DNA of 64,000 bases from the NCBI RefSeq assembly GCF_036345255.1, contig NZ_CP107783.1, positions 1,240,001-1,304,000 on the forward strand, written 5' to 3'. Positions 24,953 to 32,475 of the stretch are shown here, in pieces. The notes under the pieces were generated by a model. That model was not told the DNA's origin. It did not search any database and worked only from the letters and a program-made list of their open reading frames with translations. Every line of letters begins with the position of its first letter. The stretch's first letter is position 1. Made by a program: the position numbers and the translations under genes. This stretch comes from Streptomyces sp. NBC_00569 (GTDB lineage Bacteria > Actinomycetota > Actinomycetes > Streptomycetales > Streptomycetaceae).

Positions 24953-25265
24953 GCGTCATCTCGTGCAGCACGGCAGGCTGGACCGCCTGTCGCCCCCCTC
25001 CGACGACACACCCTCGGTGGTGCAGTACACCGCGCCGGACACCTCGGAGACCCTGCTGCTCGCGTGGCGGCGCACCTCCCGCCATGGAAGTCCACAACCA
25101 CCCGTGCGCCTGAGGGGATTGACTCCCGAGGCCCGCTACCGCGACGCGCGCACCGGCGCCGTGCACCAGGCCGCCGTGCTCACCGGGTACGGCATGCACC
25201 TCGGTCTGCCGCCCGGCGACTGGTCCAGCGCAGCCGTGCACTTGATCCGTGAGACGGAGGCCTGA
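24945..25265 (+). pseudogene. C-terminal fragment of a GH36-type alpha-galactosidase
   Basis: About 100 codons survive, beginning near NRLRHLVQHGRLDRL and running through PPSDDTPSVVQYTAP, ETLLLAWRRTS, RLRGLTPEARYRDARTG and LPPGDWSSAAVHLIRE, the beta-sandwich C-terminal domain of GH36/GH27-like galactosidases. The catalytic barrel is missing, so the fragment cannot be active. It stops at TGA 25263-25265. Its broken 5' end abuts the broken 5' end of the GH95 gene on the other strand. Confidence 0.65.
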
Positions 25266-25328
25266 GGCACCCGCATCGGGCCGGAGGTAGGACGGGTCAC
25301 ACCCCGGCACATCGCGAAGGCATTGGCA

Positions 25329-25357
25329 TGGACCTGTCCATGATCCTTCGATAGGCT
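25329..25357 (+). promoter_or_regulatory. Candidate promoter of the secreted protease gene
   Basis: TGGACC (25329-25334), a 17-nt spacer and TAGGCT (25352-25357) form a plausible vegetative promoter. The predicted start near 25364 lies just before the palindromic operator. Confidence 0.5.
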
Positions 25358-25372
25358 CCCCAGCGGGCATTT

Positions 25373-25390
25373 CCTGGGAGCGCTCCCAGG
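25373..25390. promoter_or_regulatory. Perfect CebR-type operator
   Basis: CCTGGGAGCGCTCCCAGG is an 18-bp perfect palindrome. Its 14-bp core TGGGAGCGCTCCCA (25375-25388) is identical to the operator of CebR, the LacI-family cello-oligosaccharide repressor of streptomycetes. It lies 48 bp before the protease start and just after the candidate promoter, where bound repressor would block elongation. Confidence 0.85.
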
Positions 25391-25438
25391 CTTTGCTGTT
25401 CCACCCCCACGAAGCTGGAACAACGAAGGGCCAACCCC

Positions 25439-26584
25439 ATGAGACGCACGAAACCCCTGCGCATCGCCCTGTCCGCATTACTCGTCGCCGGAGTGTCGGC
25501 CGGGTTCGCACCGGTCCCGGCCGGTGCCGCCACCCCCGCGGACGAGAAGGCACCGGCCTCCGGGTCCATGCTCGCCGCCATGCAGCGCGACTTCGGCCTC
25601 ACCAAGAGTCAGGCCGAGGCCCGGCTGAGCACGGAGAAGAAGGCCACGGCCGTCGAAGGAAAGGCGCGGCGAGCCGCCGGATCGTCCTACGGCGGCGCCT
25701 GGTTCACACCGGAGAGCGGCCACCTGACCGTGGCCGTCACCGACCCGAACAAGGCCGCGGCCGTGCGCTCCACGGGCGCCGAGGCCAAGCTGGTGAAGTA
25801 CAGCGCCAAGCAGCTCGACGCGGCCAAGGAACGCATCGACGCCCTCGAGGCGCCCAAGGGCGTGGCAAGTTGGCACGTCGATCCGGCGTCCAACCGGATC
25901 GTGGTCGAGACCCTGGCCGGACGGCAGGGCGACAACGATGTCAGGCACTTCCTCGCGCAGGCCCGCGAGGCCGGCCCCGTCACCGTCGAGAAGACGGCCC
26001 ACGCGCCCCGCACCCTCGCCGCCGGCACGGTCGGAGGGGACCCCTACTACACGGGCAACGTCCGCTGCTCGATCGGCTTCTCGGTGAACGGCGGGTTCGT
26101 CACCGCCGGCCACTGCAGCGGCGCCGGTGCCGCCGTGAACGGCTGGGACGGCTCGTACATCGGCAACTTCCAGGGGTCGTCGTTCCCGGACAACGACTAC
26201 GCCTGGGTCAACGTCGGCAGCGGCTGGTGGACCGTCCCCGTGGTCCTCGGCTGGGGCACCGTCCCGGACCAGTTGGTGCGCGGCTCCGCCGAGGCGCCGA
26301 TCGGCGCGTCCATCTGCCGTTCGGGCTCCACCTCGCACTGGCACTGCGGCAATGTGCTGGCCAAGAACGAGACCGTGAACTACAGCCAGGGCGCGGTGCA
26401 CGAGATGACCAAGACGAACGTGTGCGCCGAACCGGGCGACTCGGGCGGCTCGTTCATCAGCGGCGACCAGGCCCAGGGTGTCACCTCGGGCGGCTGGGGC
26501 GACTGCTCCGGCGGCGGTGAGACCTGGTACCAGCCGATCAACGAGATCCTCAACCGGTACGGTCTGACGCTGACCACGGCCTGA
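25439..26584 (+). CDS. Secreted chymotrypsin-like serine protease (streptogrisin/S1E type) with propeptide
   Basis: A 381-aa pre-pro-protease. A signal peptide (~30 aa, ending AGAA) is followed by an alpha-lytic-protease-type propeptide (to ~195), then the catalytic domain. The triad is visible: His225 in FVTAGHC, Asp near 253 in DNDYAWV, and Ser near 335 in EPGDSGGSFISG. Cysteine pairs around His and Ser (CSIGF/GHC, CRSG/WHC, CAEPG/GDC) match streptogrisin disulfides. The propeptide should act as a folding chaperone. GAAGGG precedes the ATG by about 8 nt. A CebR operator in the 5' region suggests induction by cello-oligosaccharides. Confidence 0.9.
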   Translation: MRRTKPLRIALSALLVAGVSAGFAPVPAGAATPADEKAPASGSMLAAMQRDFGLTKSQAEARLSTEKKATAVEGKARRAAGSSYGGAWFTPESGHLTVAVTDPNKAAAVRSTGAEAKLVKYSAKQLDAAKERIDALEAPKGVASWHVDPASNRIVVETLAGRQGDNDVRHFLAQAREAGPVTVEKTAHAPRTLAAGTVGGDPYYTGNVRCSIGFSVNGGFVTAGHCSGAGAAVNGWDGSYIGNFQGSSFPDNDYAWVNVGSGWWTVPVVLGWGTVPDQLVRGSAEAPIGASICRSGSTSHWHCGNVLAKNETVNYSQGAVHEMTKTNVCAEPGDSGGSFISGDQAQGVTSGGWGDCSGGGETWYQPINEILNRYGLTLTTA

Positions 26585-26605
26585 CCGACGCTCTGAGGAA
26601 CCGGG

Positions 26606-26643
26606 CTCGGTACGGCGTCGCAGGCGCCGCCCGCCGTACCGAG
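26606..26643 (+). terminator. Terminator hairpin after the protease
   Basis: CTCGGTACGGCG (26606-26617) and CGCCGTACCGAG (26632-26643) form a perfect 12-bp stem with a 14-nt loop, 22 nt after the stop codon. There is no U-tract. Nothing else was recognised up to the next start at 26830. Confidence 0.75.
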
Positions 26644-26829
26644 TCCGCGACGGTCCTACCCCAACGCGCTTGCAGCGTGGGCGAGATGGCCTCCGCGCCT
26701 CTCACCGGCAGCTCTGCGCGAAGGTGTGGCCGGTGACATAATCGCGAGGTCCTTCACGGCCTGGGCCACAGGGTGCGCGCAGCGGTCCCGGTGAGTCGGT
26801 CAGCGATCTAGTACACGCTGGAGTCACGC

Positions 26830-27615
26830 ATGACGGCACAGTCCTCCGGAAGCCGTATCGACACGGGCAGGGCTCACCCGGCGCGTGTCTACGACTGGCT
26901 GCTCGGCGGGAAGGACAACTATCCGGTCGATCAGGAAGTCGGGGAGAAGCTGCCGCCGGAGTCGCGTCTCAACGCCCGGCGCAACCGCGCGTTCATGCAC
27001 CGTGCGGCGGCGTGGCTGGCGGGCAACGGCATCGACCAGTTCCTCGACGTCGGCACGGGCATCCCGACGAGGCCGAACCTGCACCAGATCGTGCAGGGCG
27101 TCGTGCCGTCGGCGCGGGTCGCGTACACCGACAACGACCCCATCGTGCTGCGGCACGCGCAGGCGCTGCTGGTCAGCACTCCGGAGGGGGCGACCGACTA
27201 CATCGAGGCGGACGTCCGTCAGCCCGAGGTCATCCTCGACCACGCCCGTACGTTCCTGGACTTCAGCCGGCCCCTCGCGCTGTCGATGCTCGCTCTGATG
27301 CACTTCATCACCGACGAGGAGGACCCGTACGGTCTTGCGCGGACCCTCGTCGACGCCCTGCCCTCGGGCAGTTACCTCGTGTTCTCCCACGGCACCACCG
27401 ATGAGCACCCGCACCTCGCGAAGACGGTGAAGAACACGTACCGGCAGGGCGAGATCCCACTGCGGATGCGGACGCGGGCCGAGGTCGAGCCGTTCTTCGA
27501 GGGCCTGGAGCTGGTGGAGCCGGGGCTCGTCACGGCGACGAAGTGGTACAAGGACACGCCCGCACCCGAGGACGAGCTGAGCGGGTTCTACGTCGGGGTC
27601 GCTCGCGTGCCCTAG
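26830..27615 (+). CDS. SAM-dependent methyltransferase (DUF574/PF04672)
   Basis: A 261-aa member of the actinomycete-specific DUF574 family. Markers are HPARVYDWLLGGKDNYPVD, the AdoMet-binding LDVGTGIPTRPNLHQ, YTDNDPIVLRHAQALL, ADVRQPEVIL and LMHFITDEEDPYG. GGAG precedes the ATG by 7 nt. It is convergent with the flavin monooxygenase, with a 4-bp overlap of the two stop ends (27612-27615). The methyl acceptor is unknown for most of this large family. Confidence 0.88.
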   Translation: MTAQSSGSRIDTGRAHPARVYDWLLGGKDNYPVDQEVGEKLPPESRLNARRNRAFMHRAAAWLAGNGIDQFLDVGTGIPTRPNLHQIVQGVVPSARVAYTDNDPIVLRHAQALLVSTPEGATDYIEADVRQPEVILDHARTFLDFSRPLALSMLALMHFITDEEDPYGLARTLVDALPSGSYLVFSHGTTDEHPHLAKTVKNTYRQGEIPLRMRTRAEVEPFFEGLELVEPGLVTATKWYKDTPAPEDELSGFYVGVARVP

Positions 27616-29060
27616 AGCTCGCGCGCCTGAAGACCCATCCGCCGCGCGTACTGCGCGAGGCCGTCGGCCGTGTCGCCCGCCCACCCCACGTAGCCGTCGG
27701 GCCGGACCAGGTACACGCCCGTGCCGTACGCCTCGCAGGCCGGGATGCGGGCCGTGGGGACGGCGAGCTCGGGGAGTCCGGCGTCCGTGCCCACCGTGAG
27801 CAGCGTCCAGTGCGGGCCGCGGAAGATGTCGAAGAGCCGGACGCCGTCCGCCGTTGTGTCCGGCGCCCGGTCGCCCGCGCGCACCGGGCCCGCGGCGGCG
27901 CGGGTGTCGACGGCGAGGGACGATTCGCGGTAGCCCAGGCCCAGTTGGCGGGTCGCCTCGCCGCGACGGATCTCTCCGCGGTGCACGCCCGTCGAGATGC
28001 CGAGCATGTGCGCGGCGACGGGGCGGCGTTCCTCCTCGTACGTCCCGACAAGGGTGTCCGGGACGTTGTCGCGCAGCACCGCGCCCAGCTTCCATCCCAG
28101 GTTGTACGCGTCCTGGACGCTGGTGTTCAGCCCCTGGCCCCCGGCCGGCGAGTGGACGTGCGCGGCGTCCCCGGCCAGAAGGACGCGCCCCGCGCGGAAG
28201 CGGTCGGCCAGCGCGGCCCGGGGCCGGAAGTCCGAGGCCCAGCGGACTTCGGTCACGTCCTCGGGGGCGAGGTGGGAGCGCGCGGCGACCACCTTGCGGA
28301 TGCCGTCGAGGGAGAGGTCGGGCACGGTTCCCTCGGGGAACTGCGCGGTCACCTGGAAGTCCTCGATGCCGGCGAGCGGACAGATCGCGAGGAAGCCGTC
28401 GCTCCCCTCGCGGGGCGGGAACACATGCCAGTTGTCGCGGTCGAGGCCGGTGATGCGCACGTCCGCCACGAGCATCGGGTGCGGGTCGACGGTCTCGCCG
28501 GTCATGCCGATGCCCAGCGCGCGGCGCACGGCCGAGCGGCCGCCGTCGGCCGCGACGGCGTACCGCGCGCGGACCGGGTCTCCGGCGGCGAAGTGCGCGG
28601 TCACCGTGTCCGCGTCCTGTTCGACCGCCACCAGCTCGCGGCCGAACTCCACCCGCCCGCCGAGTTCCGTGAGCCGCTCGAACAGGATCTGCTGCGTGCG
28701 CCACTGCGGCACCATCCACGGGTCGGTGTACGGGGAGTCGTCACTCGCCTCCGCCGGGTCGAACATCCTGTGCTCGCCGACCCGTGTGCCGTCCTGCCAG
28801 ATCATGCCGACGGGATAGGGGCCACCCACGGCGTGGATCGCGTCCAGCACGCCGAGGTCGTGGAAGACCTCCCTCGTGCGCGGCTGGATCCCCTTGCCGC
28901 GTGACCCGGGGAAGAGCGCGTCGGCGCGCTCGACGACGAGGGCGTCGACCCCACGCCGGGCGAGGTCGACGGCGAGGGCGAGGCCGGTCGGCCCGGCGCC
29001 GACGACGAGGACCTCGGTGTGCGTGATCGTGTGCGTGATCGTGTCCGTACCGGTGCCCAT
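27612..29060 (-). CDS. TetX-like FAD monooxygenase
   Basis: A 482-aa class A flavoprotein hydroxylase: VLVVGAGPTGLALAVDLA, the DG motif VAADGGRSAVRRALG, the GD motif LLAGDAAHVHSPAGGQGLN and a thioredoxin-like C-terminal domain. Such enzymes include antibiotic-modifying hydroxylases (TetX, Rox) as well as polyketide and phenol hydroxylases. ATG 29060 follows GGAG with 6 nt. It is divergent from a TetR protein with a tetracycline-repressor-type C-domain, and two operators lie in the shared promoter, so it is probably induced by the compound it modifies. Resistance is an inference, not shown. Confidence 0.87.
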   Translation of the reverse strand: MGTGTDTITHTITHTEVLVVGAGPTGLALAVDLARRGVDALVVERADALFPGSRGKGIQPRTREVFHDLGVLDAIHAVGGPYPVGMIWQDGTRVGEHRMFDPAEASDDSPYTDPWMVPQWRTQQILFERLTELGGRVEFGRELVAVEQDADTVTAHFAAGDPVRARYAVAADGGRSAVRRALGIGMTGETVDPHPMLVADVRITGLDRDNWHVFPPREGSDGFLAICPLAGIEDFQVTAQFPEGTVPDLSLDGIRKVVAARSHLAPEDVTEVRWASDFRPRAALADRFRAGRVLLAGDAAHVHSPAGGQGLNTSVQDAYNLGWKLGAVLRDNVPDTLVGTYEEERRPVAAHMLGISTGVHRGEIRRGEATRQLGLGYRESSLAVDTRAAAGPVRAGDRAPDTTADGVRLFDIFRGPHWTLLTVGTDAGLPELAVPTARIPACEAYGTGVYLVRPDGYVGWAGDTADGLAQYARRMGLQAREL

Positions 29061-29069
29061 GACCAGCTC

Positions 29070-29120
29070 CTTAACGCCGTTAAGTTCCATGCTCCGCAGC
29101 ATGCGCTTAACGGCGTTAAA
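29070..29120. promoter_or_regulatory. Twin TetR-type operators between the monooxygenase and tetR-like genes
   Basis: CTTAACG-C-CGTTAAG (29070-29084) is a perfect interrupted palindrome and CTTAACG-G-CGTTAAa (29106-29120) is a near-perfect copy. Their centres are 36 bp apart. Between them is CATGCT-CCGC-AGCATG (29088-29103). TAAACT (29117-29122) lies 7 nt before the tetR-like GTG and can be its -10 element, placing operator 2 over that promoter. Confidence 0.8.
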
Positions 29121-29129
29121 CTGTCAAGT

Positions 29130-29780
29130 GTGGCTACCCAGAGATCCCCCAAGCTGGACAAGACGCAGGTCGTCGACACCGCGCTGCGCCTGCTCGACGA
29201 CGTCGGCCTCGACGGCCTCACGCTCCGCGCCATCGCCAAGGAGCTGAACGTCCAGGCGCCCGCGCTCTACTGGCACTTCAAGAACAAGCAGGAACTGCTG
29301 GACGAGATGGCGACGGAGATGTACCGCCGCATGACGGCGGACGCCCCGCTCGCTCCCGACGCCACCTGGCGGGAGCGCCTGCTGACGGCGAACCGCGGAC
29401 TGCGCACCGCGCTCCTCAGTCACCGCGACGGCGCCAAGGTCTTCAGCGGCTCACGCTTCACCGGCACACTGCACGCGGTCGAGATGGAGCGGACACTGCG
29501 TCTGTTCACCACTGCCGGGTTCACGCTCACCCAGGCGGTGCGGGCCACCACGACCGCGTACATGTACACCCTCGGTTTCGTCACCGAGGAGCAGGGCGTT
29601 CAGCCCCTGCCGGGCGAGCGCCGCGAGGGGTACGACGTCGACGAACGCGCCCGCCGGATGGCCGACTTCCCGTTGTCGGCCGCGGCGGGCGCGGAGATCT
29701 TCGAGGACTACGAGCGGCACTTCGAGGACGGTCTCGCCCTCGTGATCGCGGGGATCGAAGCGCGCTACGGGATGGCCTGA
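29130..29780 (+). CDS. TetR-family repressor (TetR_C type)
   Basis: 216 aa. The N-terminal helix-turn-helix (LTLRAIAKELNVQAPALYWHF) is of the TetR class. The C-terminal region (FSGSRFTGTLHAVEMERTL, VRATTTAYMYTLGFVTEEQ) matches the tetracycline-repressor C-domain family PF02909. GTG 29130 has no ribosome site, but TAAACT ends 7 nt upstream, so the mRNA is probably leaderless. It should repress itself and the divergent monooxygenase through the twin operators. Confidence 0.88.
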   Translation: MATQRSPKLDKTQVVDTALRLLDDVGLDGLTLRAIAKELNVQAPALYWHFKNKQELLDEMATEMYRRMTADAPLAPDATWRERLLTANRGLRTALLSHRDGAKVFSGSRFTGTLHAVEMERTLRLFTTAGFTLTQAVRATTTAYMYTLGFVTEEQGVQPLPGERREGYDVDERARRMADFPLSAAAGAEIFEDYERHFEDGLALVIAGIEARYGMA

Positions 29781-29827
29781 GCGGCCGGCGGCGAAAGGGA
29801 CTCAGCAGCGCGTCGACGCCCCGACCG

Positions 29828-30040
29828 GTCGGTGAGGTCGTCGTTGGACATCCACCCCGACGCGTTCGTGCCCGCCACCCGGGCGCACGTCCAGTCGTGG
29901 CCGTATGTGTCGACGACGGAGCAGTGGTACCAGAGCTTGGAGCCGTTCCCCGTTTCATGACTGTCCGTCAACTCCCGTACCTGGAAGGCACAAGACCAGG
30001 GGAACGGCGACAGCTGGGGCCTCGTGGCGGCCCGCCGGGC
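29828..30040 (-). pseudogene. Fragment of a small secreted SH3-like protein
   Basis: Downstream of the L,D-transpeptidase stop, and in the same frame, the minus strand reads CAFQVRELTDSHETGNGSK, LWYHCSVVDTYGHDWTCAR and VAGTNASGWMSNDDLTD. This looks like the C-terminal part of a secreted bacterial SH3-type domain with paired cysteines. There is no signal peptide, ribosome site or start codon, and the frame runs on into the end of the tetR-like gene. I read it as a truncated remnant; a very small unannotated protein from TTG 29971 is the alternative. Confidence 0.45.
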
Positions 30041-30736
30041 TCAGGTGCCCGGCTTGCGGCCGTAGACGTAGACGTCGTCCCCCGTCTTCAGCAGGGACCA
30101 GTACTTCTTCGCGGTGGTGCTGGTCATGTTGACGCAGCCGTGCGAGCCGGGCGGGTTCCACATGCTCACGCCGACCGAGTGGAAGGCCTGGCCGCCGTCG
30201 AAGAACTGGCTGTAGGGCATGGGCACGTTGTAGATGCTCGACACGTGGTCGATGTGCCGCCAGTAGATCTTCTTCAGACCGGTGCGGGTCTCGTAGCCGT
30301 CACGGCCGGTGCGGACCGGCACCGGCCCGTAGACGAGGTTCTTGCCGTCCTGGATCCAGCTGAGCTGAAGCGTCAGGTTCACGCAGGCGATGCGGCCCTT
30401 GTTCACGGGGCATTTGCCGTCTTTGTTGGGATTGCTGCCGACGGCCTTCTGCTTGTTCATCAGGTCCATCACGCCCCACGTGACAGGCCCCGCGTAGCCG
30501 ATGTTCGGGCTAATCCCGTGCTTGTTCTGGAAGGCCTGGACGGCCTTGCAGTCCGCGGCGGACTGCTTTCCGTCGACCGGTCGGCCGAGGAACCGCTCCA
30601 CCTGCTTCTGGTAGGGACCGGTCGACGTCGTGCAGCTCGCGGCCTGCGCGGGCGCGGCGCCCAGCGCGAGTGTCAGCGGCGCGACGAGTCCGGTGATCCC
30701 CAGTGCGACGGCTCCCCGTCTGCGTGTGTCCCCCAT
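30041..30736 (-). CDS. Secreted L,D-transpeptidase (YkuD domain)
   Basis: 231 aa. The signal peptide (ITGLVAPLTLALGAAPAQA) is followed by a short peptidoglycan-binding-like segment (YQKQVERFLGRPVDGKQSA; CKAVQAFQNKHGI). The YkuD domain follows with the catalytic motif in HSVGVSMWNPPGSHGCVNM (His...SHGCxN, Cys as nucleophile). It would make 3-3 peptidoglycan cross-links or attach proteins outside the membrane. AAAGG precedes ATG 30736 by 7 nt. It lies 169 bp after moeA on the same strand and is probably a separate unit. Confidence 0.9.
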   Translation of the reverse strand: MGDTRRRGAVALGITGLVAPLTLALGAAPAQAASCTTSTGPYQKQVERFLGRPVDGKQSAADCKAVQAFQNKHGISPNIGYAGPVTWGVMDLMNKQKAVGSNPNKDGKCPVNKGRIACVNLTLQLSWIQDGKNLVYGPVPVRTGRDGYETRTGLKKIYWRHIDHVSSIYNVPMPYSQFFDGGQAFHSVGVSMWNPPGSHGCVNMTSTTAKKYWSLLKTGDDVYVYGRKPGT

Positions 30737-30905
30737 GGAAGGGCCTTTCGTGGCAGGGCGCTCGATGCGCGTGACGCGTTCTCTGCCAGGTAGACCCGTT
30801 GCGGGTCCAGGAGGTTGCAGCCGGGCTCGGGCCGGTACCCAATGGTGACAATTCCGAAGCCCGCGCCGATAAAGACCGCTGTTGCCGTCATGGGTTCCCA
30901 CGCGG

Positions 30906-32162
30906 TCACGATCCGGGTACGTCCAGAATCTCCGCGGTGGCCCCGGCGGGCACGCCTCCGGGCGGGACGACCGCGAGACCGTCGGCGAACACCAGCCCGC
31001 GCAGCATCGCCGGGCCGTCGAAGGGGAGCGGTGCCACTTCATGGTCCGTGCGTCGCACCGGCAGCAGCCGGGTGTCCCGCGGGTGCCCCGGCAGCGGGGC
31101 GGCGGCGCGCATCCGGCAGGGTTCCGCGTCCGTGTGCCCGCCGAGGCGGCGCAGCAGCGGCGCGGCCAGTGTCACCGTGCCGGCGACGGCGGCAAGTGGG
31201 TTGCCGGGCAGGCCGACCAGCCGGCGGGTCCGGCCGTCGGGGGTCGGCGGCAGCTCGGCGAGCAGCATGGGGTGTCCTGGCCGTACGGCGACGGAGTCGA
31301 CGAGCAGGCGGGCGCCCGCCTCATCGAGGGTGGCGTGCAGGAAGTCCACCGGACCGGCGGCGGTGCTGCCAGTGGTGACGACGACATCGGCGGGCGAGCA
31401 GGTCACGGCCTCCCGCAGCAGCCCCACGTCGTCCGCCACGCGGCGGCTGCCGATCACGTCGGCGCCGCAACTTCTCAGCCACGGCGGAAGCATGGGACCG
31501 AGCGCGTCGCGCACCTGCCCGTGCCGGGGCAGACCGGACTCCAGCAACTCATCGCCCAGTACCAGGAGTTCGACGGTCGGGCGGCGGTGCACGGCGAGCC
31601 GGTCGTACCCCGCCGCCGCGGCGAGTCCCAGCACGGCCGGGGTCACCGTGACACCGGCCGGGATCAGCGCCTCGCCCGCGTGGCACTCCTGGCCACGCGG
31701 CCGGATGTCACGGCCCGGAGCCACCGACCCGGGCCCGTCGAAGCGGTCGTGCAGCGTGCCGCCCTCGGCGTCGAACTCCCCGTGTTCCCTGCGCAGTACG
31801 GCCGTTGCGCCCGTCGGCAGCCGGGCGCCGGTGGCGATGGGGACGGCGGTGCCGTGGCCGCTGAGCGGCGCGCACCGGTCGCCGGCGAGGACGGCGGCGC
31901 CGCACACCAGCCACGGTCCCGGCCCGGCCACGGCCCAGCCGTCCATCGCGGACGTGTCGAACGGCGGCAGATCGGTGAGGGCCGTCAGCGGTTCGGCGAG
32001 AGCGTGGCCGAGCGCGTCCGCCAGGGACCGCGTGACGACGGGCAGCGGCTGTCCGGCGCAGACCCGTGCCGTCTGCCGGGCCCGTTCCCAGGCCATGTGG
32101 GTGCCTGCCGTCACGACCGCTCGCCCGGCGCCGTCCAGGATGTGTGTGCCTGCCGGGGTCAT
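30906..32162 (-). CDS. moeA: Molybdopterin molybdenumtransferase MoeA
   Basis: A 418-aa MoeA, the enzyme that inserts molybdate into adenylated molybdopterin. Visible features are LPPFDTSAMDGWAVAGPG, IATGARLPTGATAVLRREHG, GRDIRPRGQECHAGE, VLGDELLESG, the MoCF-type VVVTTGSTAAGPVDFLH, and LVGLPGNPLAAVAGTV. Several usually invariant acidic and glycine positions appear substituted (GSTAAGPVDF against the common GGVSxGxxD), though the fold motifs are intact. Its ATG overlaps the DUF6457 stop. It serves the neighbouring FdhF-like molybdoenzyme. Confidence 0.87.
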   Translation of the reverse strand: MTPAGTHILDGAGRAVVTAGTHMAWERARQTARVCAGQPLPVVTRSLADALGHALAEPLTALTDLPPFDTSAMDGWAVAGPGPWLVCGAAVLAGDRCAPLSGHGTAVPIATGARLPTGATAVLRREHGEFDAEGGTLHDRFDGPGSVAPGRDIRPRGQECHAGEALIPAGVTVTPAVLGLAAAAGYDRLAVHRRPTVELLVLGDELLESGLPRHGQVRDALGPMLPPWLRSCGADVIGSRRVADDVGLLREAVTCSPADVVVTTGSTAAGPVDFLHATLDEAGARLLVDSVAVRPGHPMLLAELPPTPDGRTRRLVGLPGNPLAAVAGTVTLAAPLLRRLGGHTDAEPCRMRAAAPLPGHPRDTRLLPVRRTDHEVAPLPFDGPAMLRGLVFADGLAVVPPGGVPAGATAEILDVPGS

Positions 32163-32416
32163 GCGGTGCCCGCGCTGTTCTCGGGCTCGGCAGCCCAGCG
32201 CTCGGCCAGCGCCGTCACCCTGCGGTTCGCCTCGGCGACGGCCTCGGGCCCGCCGCCCGCCCGCGCGGCGGCATAGCCGACCAGGAACGAGGTCAGTGGC
32301 GCCGCCGGGCGGGCCACACCATGGGCGACGACCTTCGTCATGTCGAGCAGTTCGGCGACGTCGACGTCAAGGTCGACACCGAGTTCGGACTTGACGTCCT
32401 CGATCCATTTGCGCAT
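32159..32416 (-). CDS. DUF6457 small protein in the molybdenum-cofactor operon
   Basis: An 85-aa protein (MRKWIEDVKSELGVDLDVDV...) with a helical N-terminus and a conserved-looking PAAPLTSFLVGYAAARAGG segment, characteristic of actinobacterial DUF6457 proteins. AAAGG lies 8 nt before the ATG. It overlaps moeA by 4 bp (ATGA) and follows moaA by 59 bp. Its position between two Moco genes suggests an accessory role in cofactor or FDH maturation; its biochemistry is unknown. Confidence 0.75.
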   Translation of the reverse strand: MRKWIEDVKSELGVDLDVDVAELLDMTKVVAHGVARPAAPLTSFLVGYAAARAGGGPEAVAEANRRVTALAERWAAEPENSAGTA

Positions 32417-32475
32417 CCAGCTCACCTTTGTTCGTCTCTTCCGCCCGTTGTCCGTCTCGGGCGGCTCTGGGCCCG

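Noticed and set aside
30673..30909. A 78-codon minus-strand frame upstream of the L,D-transpeptidase
   Set aside because: It overlaps the transpeptidase start, has mixed third-position bases and no ribosome site; the transpeptidase start is well supported.
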